A stretch of 64,000 nt of DNA from Arthrobacter sp. zg-Y919 (lineage in GTDB: Bacteria > Actinomycetota > Actinomycetes > Actinomycetales > Micrococcaceae): the NCBI RefSeq assembly GCF_030142045.1, contig NZ_CP126242.1, positions 1,550,001 to 1,614,000 of the forward strand, given 5' to 3'. Every line of letters starts with the position of its first letter. Position 1 is the first letter of the stretch. A model generated the notes under the pieces. It saw only the letters and a program-made list of their open reading frames with translations. It searched no databases and was not told the origin of the DNA. Shown one piece after another: positions 39,551 through 49,169 of this stretch. Both the position numbers and the translations under genes were made by a program.

Positions 39551-41007
39551 TGACGATCAACACCCCGGAGTGGACCAATTTCCCGGCTGGCTTTATCTGG
39601 GGATCCGCCACTGCGGCAGCCCAGGTTGAAGGCGCGGCACTGGAGGACGGCAAGGAAGATTCTGTCTGGGATGCCTTTGCCCGCGTCCCCGGCAACGTTC
39701 GAAACGCGGATACCCCGGCAACGGCAGTGGACCATTACCACCGGATGCCCGCCGACGTCGCCCTGATGAAGGACCTGGGGCTGGACTCCTACCGGTTCTC
39801 CACCAGCTGGGCACGGGTTCGCCCGGGCGACCGCGGCACCAATGCCAAGGGGCTGGATTTCTACTCCCGGCTGGTGGACGAACTGCTGGGCGCGGGAATC
39901 CTGCCCTGGCTCACCCTTTACCACTGGGACCTTCCGCAGGCCCTGGAAGAAAAGGGCGGCTGGGCCAACCGCGACACTGCCTACCGTTTCGCCGAATATG
40001 CGAATGATGTCTACTCCGCCCTGGGCGACCGGGTCCAGCACTGGACCACGTTCAATGAGCCCTTCTGCTCTTCGCTGCTGGGCTACGGCTCCGGGGTCCA
40101 TGCTCCAGGCCGGCAGGAACCACGCGCGGCCATCGCTGCGGTACACCACCAGCACCTTGCCCACGGCCTCGCCGTGGCCGAACTCCGCAGCCGGGGCGCC
40201 CAGCAGCTGGGCATCACCTTGAACCTGAGCAACTCGATCCCCCGTAATCCCTCCGATCCGGTGGACCTGGAAGCGGCCCGGCTCTTTGATTCGCTGCAGA
40301 ACCGGATTTTCCTGGACCCCATCCTCCGCGGTGCCTATCCGGAGGATTCGCTGAAGGACCTTGAGCCCTTCGGCCTGGCCGAGGTCATCGAGCCGGGAGA
40401 CCTGGACATCATCTCCGCCCCCATCGACTTCCTCGGCGTGAACCACTATCACGATGACCTCATCAGCGGCCATCCGGACACCTCGGGATCCGACGGCCAC
40501 TCGGGCGGGTCCGGCCGGAAGGCTGTGTCCCCGTGGATCGGCGCCGAGCACATCACGTTCCCGAGCCGGGGCCTGCCCCGTACTGCCATGGACTGGGAGG
40601 TCAACCCCGACGGGCTGCGCACGCTCCTGCTCCGTCTGGGTGAGGAGTACCCGGCGCTGCCGCCGCTGTACATCACCGAAAACGGGGCGGCTTACGACGA
40701 CGTCGTCAGCGCGGACGGCAGCGTGCCGGACGCCGAACGCACCGGGTTCATCCTGGACCACATCAACGCGGTGGGGCAGGCCATCGACGCCGGTGCTGAC
40801 GTCCGCGGCTACTTCGTGTGGTCGCTGATGGACAACTTTGAGTGGTCCTGGGGATACAGCAGGCGTTTCGGCATTGTCCGGGTCGACTATGACACCCAGG
40901 AACGTACCGTCAAGGACAGCGGCCATGCGTACAGCCGGGTGATTGCCGCCGCCAAGCGTACGGGTATCCAGCCGCTTGAAACAGCATCGACCGTGCCGGT
41001 TGTCTGA
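39550..41007 (+). CDS. Beta-glucosidase, glycoside hydrolase family 1
   Basis: Cytosolic GH1 enzyme that splits imported cellobiose or other beta-glucosides to glucose. The 485-residue barrel has the N-terminal signature FIWGSATAAAQVEGA, the acid/base Glu170 in TTFNEPF, the nucleophile Glu377 in LYITENGA, and WSLMDNFEWSWGYSRRFG with the family's Trp-rich +1/-1 sugar-binding residues near the C-terminus. No signal peptide. The start overlaps the permease stop by one base. Confidence 0.95.
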   Translation: MTINTPEWTNFPAGFIWGSATAAAQVEGAALEDGKEDSVWDAFARVPGNVRNADTPATAVDHYHRMPADVALMKDLGLDSYRFSTSWARVRPGDRGTNAKGLDFYSRLVDELLGAGILPWLTLYHWDLPQALEEKGGWANRDTAYRFAEYANDVYSALGDRVQHWTTFNEPFCSSLLGYGSGVHAPGRQEPRAAIAAVHHQHLAHGLAVAELRSRGAQQLGITLNLSNSIPRNPSDPVDLEAARLFDSLQNRIFLDPILRGAYPEDSLKDLEPFGLAEVIEPGDLDIISAPIDFLGVNHYHDDLISGHPDTSGSDGHSGGSGRKAVSPWIGAEHITFPSRGLPRTAMDWEVNPDGLRTLLLRLGEEYPALPPLYITENGAAYDDVVSADGSVPDAERTGFILDHINAVGQAIDAGADVRGYFVWSLMDNFEWSWGYSRRFGIVRVDYDTQERTVKDSGHAYSRVIAAAKRTGIQPLETASTVPVV

Positions 41008-41077
41008 CTGGCCGTAAACTGGGTTCCGGCCGGCATTTTCCGCCGTCTGGAACCGAACGCAGCACAGGGAGACAAGA

Positions 41078-42091
41078 ATGAGCGCTGACGCGGGGAGGTC
41101 GGCCCCCACTCTGGAAATGGTGGCGGCCTTGGCGGGAGTGTCCCGTGCCACGGTCTCCCGCGTGGTCAACGGAGCCCAGTCCGTCGCTCCGCACCTCGCC
41201 GAGTCCGTCGAGGAAGCCGTCCGCGCCCTCAACTATGTGCCTAACCGGGCCGCCCGGACCCTGGCCAGCAGGAGAACCCATACGGTGACCCTGCTGGTCC
41301 CGGAGTCCACGTCAAAGGTCTTCGCGGATCCGTTCTTCGCCACAGTCGTGGAAGGAGTGGCCCGGTACCTGAACACCACCGAATACGTGCTCAACATCGT
41401 CACGTCCTCCGAGTCGGACCCGGATAAGACACGCCGCTATCTGATGGGCGGCAACGTGGACGGCGTGCTTGTGGTGTCCCACCACAGTGGAGACCATTCC
41501 TGGGCACGTCTGGCACGTTCCCTGCCGGTCGTGTTCGCCGGACGGCCGCTGGTGGATGCGGAAGACAGCTATTTCGTGGAGGTCGACAACGAGGAGGGCG
41601 CGACGGCGGCCACGGCGCGTCTCGTGGAAGGCGGCCGCCGCCATATTGCGACCATCGCCGGACCGCAGGACATGCCCCCGGGGGTCGACCGGCTGGCCGG
41701 CTGGCGGGCAGCCCTGGCGTCGGGAGGCCTCAACGACGCCCTGGTGGAAGTCGGCGACTTCACCGTGGCTTCGGGGGCGGCTGCCATGCGGCGCCTGCTG
41801 GACCGCGGCAAACCCATCGATGGGATTTTCGCTGCCAACGACCAGATGGCAGCCGGTGCGTACTCCGTCATCAAGGAACGGGGCCTGCGCATCCCGGAGG
41901 ACATCGCCGTCGTCGGCTTTGATGACGATTACTATGCGACCACCGTCAGCCCGGCCCTGACCACCATCCACCATCCCATCTCTGCCCTGGGCGAGAAGAT
42001 GGCTGAGCTGCTGGTGGAGCTGATTGAGGGCCGGCCGGCAGCACGCGTCTACCGGCTGCCCACCTCGCTGGTGGTCCGGGACTCCGCCTAG
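41078..42091 (+). CDS. LacI-family repressor of the beta-glucoside operon (CebR-like)
   Basis: 337 residues: an N-terminal HTH (TLEMVAALAGVSRATVSRVV), the hinge helix NRAARTLASRRT that inserts in the minor groove, then a periplasmic-binding-like sensor domain (HTVTLLVPESTSKVFADPFF, DGIFAANDQMAAGAYSVIK, VVGFDDDYYA). The ATG has GGGAGA in front. It sits 70 nt after the beta-glucosidase in the same direction and very probably binds the GCGCTC palindromes at 36037-36106. The inducer is likely cellobiose or a related disaccharide. Confidence 0.92.
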   Translation: MSADAGRSAPTLEMVAALAGVSRATVSRVVNGAQSVAPHLAESVEEAVRALNYVPNRAARTLASRRTHTVTLLVPESTSKVFADPFFATVVEGVARYLNTTEYVLNIVTSSESDPDKTRRYLMGGNVDGVLVVSHHSGDHSWARLARSLPVVFAGRPLVDAEDSYFVEVDNEEGATAATARLVEGGRRHIATIAGPQDMPPGVDRLAGWRAALASGGLNDALVEVGDFTVASGAAAMRRLLDRGKPIDGIFAANDQMAAGAYSVIKERGLRIPEDIAVVGFDDDYYATTVSPALTTIHHPISALGEKMAELLVELIEGRPAARVYRLPTSLVVRDSA

Positions 42092-42144
42092 CAGGACACA
42101 GCGCCTGCGGGACAAGGCACAGCGTCTGCCAGACACTGCACAGC

Positions 42145-42183
42145 AAAAAGCGGACCCCCACCGAAGTGGAGGTCCGCTTTTTT
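42145..42183. terminator. Bidirectional terminator between lacI-type gene and rpsA
   Basis: AAAAAGCGGACC and GGTCCGCTTTTTT form the stem, with CCCAC/GTGGA extending it around a CGAA loop. An A-run on the left and a T-run on the right let it work on both strands for the convergent genes. Confidence 0.9.
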
Positions 42184-42228
42184 GGCGGTTACCTGAGCCG
42201 GAGAACCGGGCTCAGGAGCCGGCGGGAA

Positions 42229-43701
42229 TTAGTTTCCCGTGAGCTTTTCGCGCAGTGCAGCCAGTGCTTCGTCGGAAGCCAGCGTGCCGGCACCCGTCTC
42301 GGCAACGGCCGGCTCGGAGGAGTAGCTCGTCGAAGCGGACTCGGACGTATCCGAAGCAGCTGCGATGTCCTCGGAAGCGTGCTGTGCAACCTGCTTCTTG
42401 TGGGCTTCCCAACGGGCCTGGGCGTCAGCGTACTGCTGCTCCCAAGCGGCGCGCTGGGTCTCGTAGCCTTCGAGCCACTCGTTGGACTCGGGGTCGAAGC
42501 CCTCCGGGTACTTGTAGTTGCCGGCTTCGTCGTACTCTGCGGCCATGCCGTACAGAGCGGGATCGAATTCGGTGCCCTCGGGATCGACGCCCTCGTTGGC
42601 CTGCTTCAGGGACAGCGAGATGCGGCGGCGCTCAAGATCGATGTCGATGACCTTGACGAACAGTTCGTCTCCAACGGAGACAACCTGCTCGGCGAGCTCC
42701 ACGTGGCGGACTGCCAGCTCGGAGATGTGGACCAGGCCTTCGATGCCGTCTTCGACGCGTACGAACGCACCGAACGGAACGAGCTTGGTGACCTTACCCG
42801 GAACAACCTGGCCGAGGGCGTGGGTGCGGGCGAAGGTCTGCCACGGATCTTCCTGCGTAGCCTTCAGCGACAGGGAGACACGCTCGCGGTCGAGGTCAAC
42901 TTCCAGAACCTCAACGGTGACTTCCTGGCCAACTTCGACAACCTCGGAGGGGTGGTCGATGTGCTTCCAGGACAGCTCGGAAACGTGGACGAGGCCGTCT
43001 ACGCCGCCAAGGTCCACGAATGCACCGAAGTTGACGATGGAGGAAACAACGCCCGGACGAACCTGGCCCTTTTCCAGCTTGTTGAGGAACGTGGAACGAA
43101 CCTCGGACTGGGTCTGCTCGAGCCAGGCACGGCGGGACAGAACAACGTTGTTGCGGTTCTTGTCCAGCTCGATGATCTTGGCTTCGATCTGCTGACCGAT
43201 GTACGGAGCCAGGTCGCGGACGCGACGCATCTCCACGAGGGATGCCGGCAGGAAGCCGCGCAGCCCGATGTCGAGGATAAGACCACCCTTGACAACCTCG
43301 ATGACGGTACCGGTAACGACGCCGTCTTCTTCCTTGACCTTCTCGATGTCGCCCCAGGCACGCTCGTACTGTGCGCGCTTCTTGGAGAGGATCAGACGGC
43401 CTTCTTTGTCTTCCTTGGTGAGCACCAGGGCTTCGACCTGATCGCCAACGGAGACAACGTCTCCGGGATCAACGTCGTGCTTGATGGAAAGCTCGCGGGA
43501 AGGGATGACACCCTCGGTCTTGTAACCGATGTCGAGCAGGACCTCGTCGCGGTCAACCTTGACAACGGTACCTTCGACGAGATCGCCGTCATTGAAGTAC
43601 TTGATCGTTGCGTCAATCGCGGCGAGGAAGTCCTCGGCAGTACCGATGTCGTTGATGGCGACCTGCGGGGTACCGGACTTCTCGTTGGTGGTGATGGTCA
43701 T
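42229..43701 (-). CDS. rpsA: 30S ribosomal protein S1
   Basis: mRNA-binding ribosomal protein with four S1 OB-fold repeats in 490 residues: GDLVEGTVVKVDRDEVLLDI (about 39-105), DGVVTGTVIEVVKGGLILDI (about 125-190), GQVRPGVVSSIVNFGAFVDL (about 210-280) and GQVVPGKVTKLVPFGAFVRV (about 295-365). The C-terminal tail (about 380-490) is Glu/Ala/Ser-rich and disordered, as in other actinobacteria. The ATG has GGAGTCCC upstream. The 267-nt leader region holds a small hairpin (43775-43789) that could serve autoregulation; that is only a possibility. Confidence 0.96.
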   Translation of the reverse strand: MTITTNEKSGTPQVAINDIGTAEDFLAAIDATIKYFNDGDLVEGTVVKVDRDEVLLDIGYKTEGVIPSRELSIKHDVDPGDVVSVGDQVEALVLTKEDKEGRLILSKKRAQYERAWGDIEKVKEEDGVVTGTVIEVVKGGLILDIGLRGFLPASLVEMRRVRDLAPYIGQQIEAKIIELDKNRNNVVLSRRAWLEQTQSEVRSTFLNKLEKGQVRPGVVSSIVNFGAFVDLGGVDGLVHVSELSWKHIDHPSEVVEVGQEVTVEVLEVDLDRERVSLSLKATQEDPWQTFARTHALGQVVPGKVTKLVPFGAFVRVEDGIEGLVHISELAVRHVELAEQVVSVGDELFVKVIDIDLERRRISLSLKQANEGVDPEGTEFDPALYGMAAEYDEAGNYKYPEGFDPESNEWLEGYETQRAAWEQQYADAQARWEAHKKQVAQHASEDIAAASDTSESASTSYSSEPAVAETGAGTLASDEALAALREKLTGN

Positions 43702-43968
43702 GTAGTTGGGACTCCGATGTGGAAGTTGTTTTGTATTCCGGACTGGTTTCCACTAACCGGCGGGTTTATCCGCAGGCAAGATACTTGCCCAAGTCATTGA
43801 CGAAGGCATGTAGATGCCTGCGACGAACAGCTTGTTTGCCCGGAGATGGACAGGATTGGTAATAACTTGCGCTATTACGCGCCCGATCAGTCTAGCCGGA
43901 CGCGCCAACGCAGGTCAAAGGGAACGGCTGCCCGGCGTGCGGAAAATACCCGGACGGCGCTGCCGCGG

Positions 43969-45291
43969 TCAGAAATGTGTGCTGCAGTACGGTGCAGGCC
44001 CGGCGGCAAAGAGTTCGTCGAGGACCGTCAGTGCGTCTTCGGAGGCCCGCACTCCCCCGGCGGCCGCCAGCGTCCGCCCCGTGACCGCCCCCAGATAGAG
44101 GGAGCCGAGTGCCGCGGCGTCCAGCTCCACCCGCCGATGGCCGGTGTCCTCCGCCGCTCCCAGCGGACGCACACGTCCGGCGCCGCCGCGGACCTCCAGC
44201 AGCCAGGCACCGCCCGCGAACCCGAGGGGATCCACGACGTCGAGCACCACCGCGCCATCCCCCGCGTAGCCCCGGGCTTCCAGCGCCGCCTTCGGATCCA
44301 GGACCCGAAGCCACAGCACGTCCTCCACGGAGGTGACCTTGTACCGCCGCCGGTCCGCAAGCATCCACGGCAGCGGATCCTCCACCGGAGCCACCCCGAA
44401 GGTCAACCGCTCCACCAGGTCAATGGATCCAAGGTAACGCCATAGCTCGCGGTAGGCCTCGTCGCTCGCCGCCACCAGGTCGGTGATGCGCATGGTGTGT
44501 GGGTCCGTGCGCCAGCCCAGCGACTTGTACGCGGCGTAGCCGTCCGGCACACCGTCGGCGTTGTACCGGATCACCCCGCGCAGCGCTTTGTCTGGTTCGC
44601 TGCTTTCCTCGCTCCAGGTGCCGGAGGCCCGCAACGCGTACCCGTGCTGCCGGCCCAGGGCCCCGAGGGTCCGGTCCAGGTGGGTGGAGAAGATTTCCGG
44701 GGCCAGCGCCAGAAGTTTGCCGCTGTCGGCAACGGCAACCGTTCCCCGCGGCGGTGCGGTGAACTCCAGGCCGCCGCGGGTGTCCAGCTCGACGGCGGCG
44801 GTGGAGCTGGCGGCGCCGAAGCCGAACCGCCCGTAGATGGTCGCTTCGGATGCGGTCAGGGCAGCCAGCGCGAACCCTCCCTGCTTGGCAGCTGCCAGGT
44901 CCGAAGTGATCATCCGGCGAAGGATTCCGCGCCGGCGGTGCGTGGGCCGGACGGTGACCATGGTGATCAGGTGCGCGGGCAGCAGCGCCCGGCCGCCGAC
45001 ATTAAGCCGGTTGGCCATGGACGCATAGGTAGCCACGGGCATGGCCGGATCCGAAGCGTACTCCGGTGCCTCGTCGTCATAGACCGCGGTCAGGGTGCGC
45101 CCGTCCCGCCGGTACGCGTCCACCATCCCCGGCAGATGCCCGGGATCGGCACGTTCCTCGTGGAAGCCCAGCTTGACTGCCTCGAACCAGTTGCGGGTCC
45201 GGGAATCCGCGGCCGCGGGATCAGCCGGGTCCAGCCCGGGCGCAAACGAATCCATCCGCAGGCCGTCCGCGGCAGTGCTGTCCGTACCCAT
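43969..45291 (-). CDS. Eis-like GNAT acetyltransferase with SCP2 C-terminal domain
   Basis: 440 residues in the Eis arrangement: an N-terminal GNAT domain with acetyl-CoA loop VTVRPTHRRRGILRRM (near residue 115), a second degenerate GNAT-like half, and a C-terminal sterol-carrier-like domain ending in Phe (APYCSTHF), whose carboxylate is catalytic in Eis. Mycobacterial Eis acetylates aminoglycosides and proteins; the substrate here is unknown. It has about 30 more N-terminal residues than typical. Same direction as polA upstream, with 35 nt between. Confidence 0.9.
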   Translation of the reverse strand: MGTDSTAADGLRMDSFAPGLDPADPAAADSRTRNWFEAVKLGFHEERADPGHLPGMVDAYRRDGRTLTAVYDDEAPEYASDPAMPVATYASMANRLNVGGRALLPAHLITMVTVRPTHRRRGILRRMITSDLAAAKQGGFALAALTASEATIYGRFGFGAASSTAAVELDTRGGLEFTAPPRGTVAVADSGKLLALAPEIFSTHLDRTLGALGRQHGYALRASGTWSEESSEPDKALRGVIRYNADGVPDGYAAYKSLGWRTDPHTMRITDLVAASDEAYRELWRYLGSIDLVERLTFGVAPVEDPLPWMLADRRRYKVTSVEDVLWLRVLDPKAALEARGYAGDGAVVLDVVDPLGFAGGAWLLEVRGGAGRVRPLGAAEDTGHRRVELDAAALGSLYLGAVTGRTLAAAGGVRASEDALTVLDELFAAGPAPYCSTHF

Positions 45292-45326
45292 GCTTCCCCC
45301 TTGTTTTCCTGCTGAACGCCGTGGTG

Positions 45327-48143
45327 CTAGTGCCCGGCCTCGTGCCAGCTAATGCCCTCGCCGACGGAGACGTCCAGAGGAACCGACAAATCGGCCGCTG
45401 CGCCCATCTGCTCCCGCACGAGCTTCTCCACCGCGTCCCGCTCGCCGGCCGCGATTTCGAGGACCAGTTCATCATGGACCTGCAGCAGCATCCGGGATTT
45501 GAGGCCCTGTGCCTTCAGCTCCGCGTCCACCCCAAGCATGGCCTTCTTGATGATGTCCGCAGCGGAGCCCTGGATGGGTGCGTTGAGCGCGGCGCGTTCG
45601 GCCATTTCACGCAGCTGCCGGTTGTCGCTGGACAGGTCCGGCAGGTAGCGCCGGCGGCCCTCGATGGTGGAGGTGAAGCCGTCCTTGCGGGCCTGCTCGA
45701 CGACGCCCTGCAGGTAGTCCCGCACGGCGCCGAACCGTTCGAAGTAGTCGCGGATCAGGGTGCGGGCCTCGTCCACCGGGATGGCCAGCTGCTTGGAGAG
45801 GCCGAACGAACTCAGTCCGTAGACCAGGCCGTAGGACATGGCCTTCACCTTGGAGCGCATGGCGCTGGTGACGTCTTCGGGAGCGACATTAAACACGTGT
45901 GAACCAACAAAGCGGTGTAGGTCCTCGCCCGCTTTGAAGGCGGAGATCAGGCCCTCGTCGCCGGAAAGGTGCGCCATGATCCGCATTTCAATCTGCGAGT
46001 AGTCGGCGGTCAGCAGCGAGTCGTAGCCCTCGCCCACCACAAACACTTCGCGGATGCGCCGGCCCTCTTCGGAGCGGATCGGGATGTTCTGCAGGTTGGG
46101 ATTGATCGAGGACAGGCGGCCGGTGGCGGCGACGGTCTGCGCGTACGTGGTGTGGATGCGTCCGTCGTCGGCCACTGACTTCCGCAGCCCTTCCACGGTG
46201 GAGCGCAGTTTCGACGCGTCACGGAAGGCCAGCAGCTGCTCCAGGAACGGGTGCCCGGTCTTGACGATCAGGTCCGTCAGCGCATCGGCGTCGGTGGAGT
46301 AGCCGGTCTTGATCTTTTTGGTCTTCGGGAGGCCGAGCTCGTCAAAGAGGACCACCTGCAGCTGCTTAGGGGACCCAAGGTTGATCTCCTTGCCGATGAT
46401 CCGGAACGCCTCGTCGCTGGCGTGGGTGATGGTGGCGCTGAAATCGTCCAGCAGCCGGTCCAGCTTCTCCATGGACACGGCAATCCCGGCAAGCTCCATC
46501 TCCGCCAGGACTTCCGACAGCGGCAGCTCCAGCCCACCGAGCAGCTGGTTGGCACCCCGCTCCACGAGCTGGCCCGCGAAATGCTCGCTGAGGCGCAGGG
46601 CCGCGAAGGCCTTGGACACTGCGGGCGTGGCTGCGTCTTCATCGCCGAGGGAAAGCTCGAGCTGGTTGCTGGCGGCCGCGGCGGGAACGATGTTCATCCG
46701 CAGGTGGTACTGGGCCAGGTCCGCCAGTTCGTAGCTGCGGCGGTCCGGCTGGATGAGGTAGCCGGAGATGGCGGTGTCGTCCACTTCCCCGGCCAGGTGC
46801 AGCCCGCGGGCGGCGAGGGACTTGTAGGCCTCCTTGAAGTCATGCACGACCTTGGGCGCGTCCCGATCCGACAGCCACGCGGCAAGGACCTGCTCCGCCT
46901 CGGCGTCGAGCTCGGTCAGCGGTACATAGGCTGCCGCGGCATCAGTCACCAGTGCCAGGCCGACGACGTCGCGCGCTCCGGCTGCGCCCTCGGTGACCAG
47001 CTGCACCGCTGTGCGTGCCTGGTTGGTGCCACGGAACCAGGCGTCGAGGTCCTTGGCGCCGGTGATCACGCTGTGGGGCGGCGCTGCAACTTCGGCGTGG
47101 GCGGCGCTTTCCCCTTCCTCTTCTCCGTAGACGTCGAAGAGGCGCTTGCGCAGCGCGTTGAACTGCAGGGCGTCGAAGAGTTCTTCGATCGCTTCCCGGT
47201 CGGGCCGCTGCGCCGCCATGGCGTCCAGGTCAACCGGCAGGTCGAGATCGCGCAGCAGCCGGTTCAAGCGGCGGTTCCGTTTGACGTCCTCGATGTTCTC
47301 GCGCAGGGAATCGCCGACCTTGCCCTTGATGGAGTCCAGGTTTTCGAGGATGCCCTCAAGGCCGCCGTACAGCTTGATCCACTTCGCGGCCGTCTTGGGG
47401 CCGACGCCGGGAACGCCGGGCAGGTTATCGGCGCTCTCGCCCACCAGGGCGGCGAGGTCGGAATACTTGTCCGGGGGAACCAGGTACTTGGCCTCGACAG
47501 CCGCGGCGTCCATGCGCGGCAGGTCGGAGACACCCTTCTTGGGATAGAACACGGTGACGTGGTCATCCACCAGCTGGAAGGCGTCGCGGTCGCCGGACAC
47601 CACCATGACGTCCCAGTTCCGGGCGGAGGCCTTCTCGGCCAGTGTGGCCAGGATGTCGTCGGCTTCGTAGCCGTCCATGGACAGGGTGGGGATGCGCATG
47701 GCTTCCATGACCTTGATGATGAGGTCCACCTGGCCGTGGAATTCCTCCGGGGTCTTGTTCCGGCCGCCCTTGTACTCGGTGTATTCCTCGGAGCGGAAGG
47801 TAGGCGTGTCCAGGTCGAAGGCCACGGCAACGTGCGTGGGCTTTTCCTCTTTGATGAGGTTGATCAGCATGGAAGTGAATCCGTACACCGCGTTGGTGTG
47901 CTGGCCCGTATCGGTGGAGAAGTTTTCGGCCGGCAGGGCATAGAAGGCCCGGAATGCCATGGAGTGGCCGTCAATGACCAGCAGGCGGTTGTGTCCCCCG
48001 GCATTCACGGTTCCCAGGGACGCTGCGGCTGTCCCTGCAGGGGCCGCCTCCCCTTCGGGGGTAATACCCTTCCCGGCGCTTTCCGTGCTGTCATCTGTCT
48101 CGCTCTTAAGGGGGGCCGCGGCCAGTTTGGTAGATTCACTCAC
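45327..48143 (-). CDS. polA: DNA polymerase I
   Basis: Repair and Okazaki-fragment polymerase, 938 residues from the GTG at 48143. The 5' nuclease domain (about 45-350) has LLVIDGHSMAFRAFYAL, YEADDILATLAEKA and VPGVGPKTAAKWI. The 3'-5' exonuclease domain lacks the DxE and later acidic motifs, so proofreading is probably absent, as in several actinobacterial enzymes. The polymerase domain has motif A DYSQIEMRIMAHLSGD, the O-helix region RSKVKAMSYGLVYGLSSFGL and motif C LQVHDELVLE. TAGGCT seven bases before the GTG suggests a leaderless message; the frame is open 12 codons further upstream. Confidence 0.95.
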   Translation of the reverse strand: MSESTKLAAAPLKSETDDSTESAGKGITPEGEAAPAGTAAASLGTVNAGGHNRLLVIDGHSMAFRAFYALPAENFSTDTGQHTNAVYGFTSMLINLIKEEKPTHVAVAFDLDTPTFRSEEYTEYKGGRNKTPEEFHGQVDLIIKVMEAMRIPTLSMDGYEADDILATLAEKASARNWDVMVVSGDRDAFQLVDDHVTVFYPKKGVSDLPRMDAAAVEAKYLVPPDKYSDLAALVGESADNLPGVPGVGPKTAAKWIKLYGGLEGILENLDSIKGKVGDSLRENIEDVKRNRRLNRLLRDLDLPVDLDAMAAQRPDREAIEELFDALQFNALRKRLFDVYGEEEGESAAHAEVAAPPHSVITGAKDLDAWFRGTNQARTAVQLVTEGAAGARDVVGLALVTDAAAAYVPLTELDAEAEQVLAAWLSDRDAPKVVHDFKEAYKSLAARGLHLAGEVDDTAISGYLIQPDRRSYELADLAQYHLRMNIVPAAAASNQLELSLGDEDAATPAVSKAFAALRLSEHFAGQLVERGANQLLGGLELPLSEVLAEMELAGIAVSMEKLDRLLDDFSATITHASDEAFRIIGKEINLGSPKQLQVVLFDELGLPKTKKIKTGYSTDADALTDLIVKTGHPFLEQLLAFRDASKLRSTVEGLRKSVADDGRIHTTYAQTVAATGRLSSINPNLQNIPIRSEEGRRIREVFVVGEGYDSLLTADYSQIEMRIMAHLSGDEGLISAFKAGEDLHRFVGSHVFNVAPEDVTSAMRSKVKAMSYGLVYGLSSFGLSKQLAIPVDEARTLIRDYFERFGAVRDYLQGVVEQARKDGFTSTIEGRRRYLPDLSSDNRQLREMAERAALNAPIQGSAADIIKKAMLGVDAELKAQGLKSRMLLQVHDELVLEIAAGERDAVEKLVREQMGAAADLSVPLDVSVGEGISWHEAGH

Positions 48144-48150
48144 AGATGCA

Positions 48151-48156
48151 AGCCTA
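48151..48156 (-). promoter_or_regulatory. Leaderless-type -10 (TAGGCT) for polA
   Basis: On the minus strand TAGGCT lies seven bases before the GTG (48143). The divergent thioesterase ATG (48163) is only 20 bases from the polA start, so the promoters must overlap. Confidence 0.45.
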
Positions 48157-48162
48157 GTTGCC

Positions 48163-48651
48163 ATGAGCGAGATTTTCACGCCGGGCTCCGGCGGCCACGA
48201 GGCGGATGCCGGACCCTATAAGCAGGAACTTATCGACGCCGGTGTCCCGGAGGAGATGCACGCCTGGCTGTCCGCGCACGGCGTGGGCCGGCTGGTGGCG
48301 AAGATGGGCATCCGTTTCCTGGAGATGTCGGCGGACCGGCTGGTGGCCACCATGCCGGTGGAAGGCAACGAGCAGGTGGCCGGCATCCTGCACGGCGGGG
48401 CGCACCTGGTCCTCGCCGAGACCCTCGGCTCCTTCGGCGCCGGAATGCACGCCGGTCCCGGCCGGCACGCCGTCGGGATTGAAATCGGCGCCACGCACCA
48501 CCGTTCGGCTTCCTCGGGCCTCGTGACCGGGACGGCCACAGCCGTGCACCTGGGCAACACACTCACCACCCACGAAGTGGTGATGACTGATGACCAGGGC
48601 CGCAGGCTGTCCACGGCCCGGATCACGAACATGATCCGGGACTCCCGCTAG
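48163..48651 (+). CDS. Hotdog-fold thioesterase (PaaI-like)
   Basis: 162 residues, single hotdog domain. Signature segments: EGNEQVAGILHGGAHLVLAE (the HGG active-site loop), ETLGSFGAGMH, and GIEIGATHHRSASSGLVTGT. It should hydrolyse an acyl-CoA or aryl-CoA in the cytosol; the DHNA-CoA or phenylacetyl-CoA type cannot be separated by sequence. The ATG at 48163 is divergent from polA. The last four bases overlap the convergent reductase gene. Confidence 0.88.
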   Translation: MSEIFTPGSGGHEADAGPYKQELIDAGVPEEMHAWLSAHGVGRLVAKMGIRFLEMSADRLVATMPVEGNEQVAGILHGGAHLVLAETLGSFGAGMHAGPGRHAVGIEIGATHHRSASSGLVTGTATAVHLGNTLTTHEVVMTDDQGRRLSTARITNMIRDSR

Positions 48652-49163
48652 TCCCGGCCGAATCCGTAGCAGAGCCGTACGCTGCCGTCGGCGGACGGGG
48701 CCGCGCTCAGCAGCAGCGCCGGCCGGGCCGCTGCCAGGGGCAGCAGGGGGCGGCCGCTGCCCAGCAGGACGGGATGCACCACCAGGCGCAGCTCGTCCAG
48801 CAGGCCCTGGTGCAGGTACTGTCCGGCAAGGTCCGCACCCCGCAGCCAAATGTCCCCGCCGCTGGCCGAGCTGGAGATGTCCGCCGCGAATTCGGCCACG
48901 GGTCCGCGCACGAACATGATGTCGGCGCCGGGTATGCCGGGGAATTCGTGGTGCGTGTACACCCAGACCGGACCGGGCGGGCAGTCCCACGCGCCGCGGT
49001 CCGCTGCCTGGCGCCGCAGCCGCGCATAGGTGCCGGCACCCATCACGACGGCGCCCGCATTCGCCGGTGATTCGGCCACCGGGAATCCGCTGTGCCCGCC
49101 GGCGGCCTCATCGGCCGTGAACCCATCAAGGGAAACCGAGGCGTAATAGACAGTCCGGACCAT
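48648..49163 (-). CDS. RibD C-terminal/dihydrofolate-reductase-like protein
   Basis: 171 residues from the ATG at 49163, with the DHFR-like fold shared by RibD reductase domains: YYASVSLDGFTAD at the N-terminus, AGAVVMGAGTYARL, the glycine-containing DIWLRGADLAGQYL and a C-terminal VVHPVLLGSGRPLLP. NADPH-dependent reduction is expected; the substrate is unknown. Chosen over a longer frame (to 49211) because MVRTVYYASVSLDGF is where the family begins and TACCAT lies six bases upstream (leaderless type). Confidence 0.85.
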   Translation of the reverse strand: MVRTVYYASVSLDGFTADEAAGGHSGFPVAESPANAGAVVMGAGTYARLRRQAADRGAWDCPPGPVWVYTHHEFPGIPGADIMFVRGPVAEFAADISSSASGGDIWLRGADLAGQYLHQGLLDELRLVVHPVLLGSGRPLLPLAAARPALLLSAAPSADGSVRLCYGFGRD

Positions 49164-49169
49164 GCGGCC

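Noticed and set aside
39547..41232. 561-codon open frame antisense to the beta-glucosidase
   Set aside because: The plus-strand GH1 enzyme has all catalytic motifs; the opposite frame has none.
46251..48221. 656-codon open frame antisense to polA
   Set aside because: Shadow of polA with no recognisable domain.
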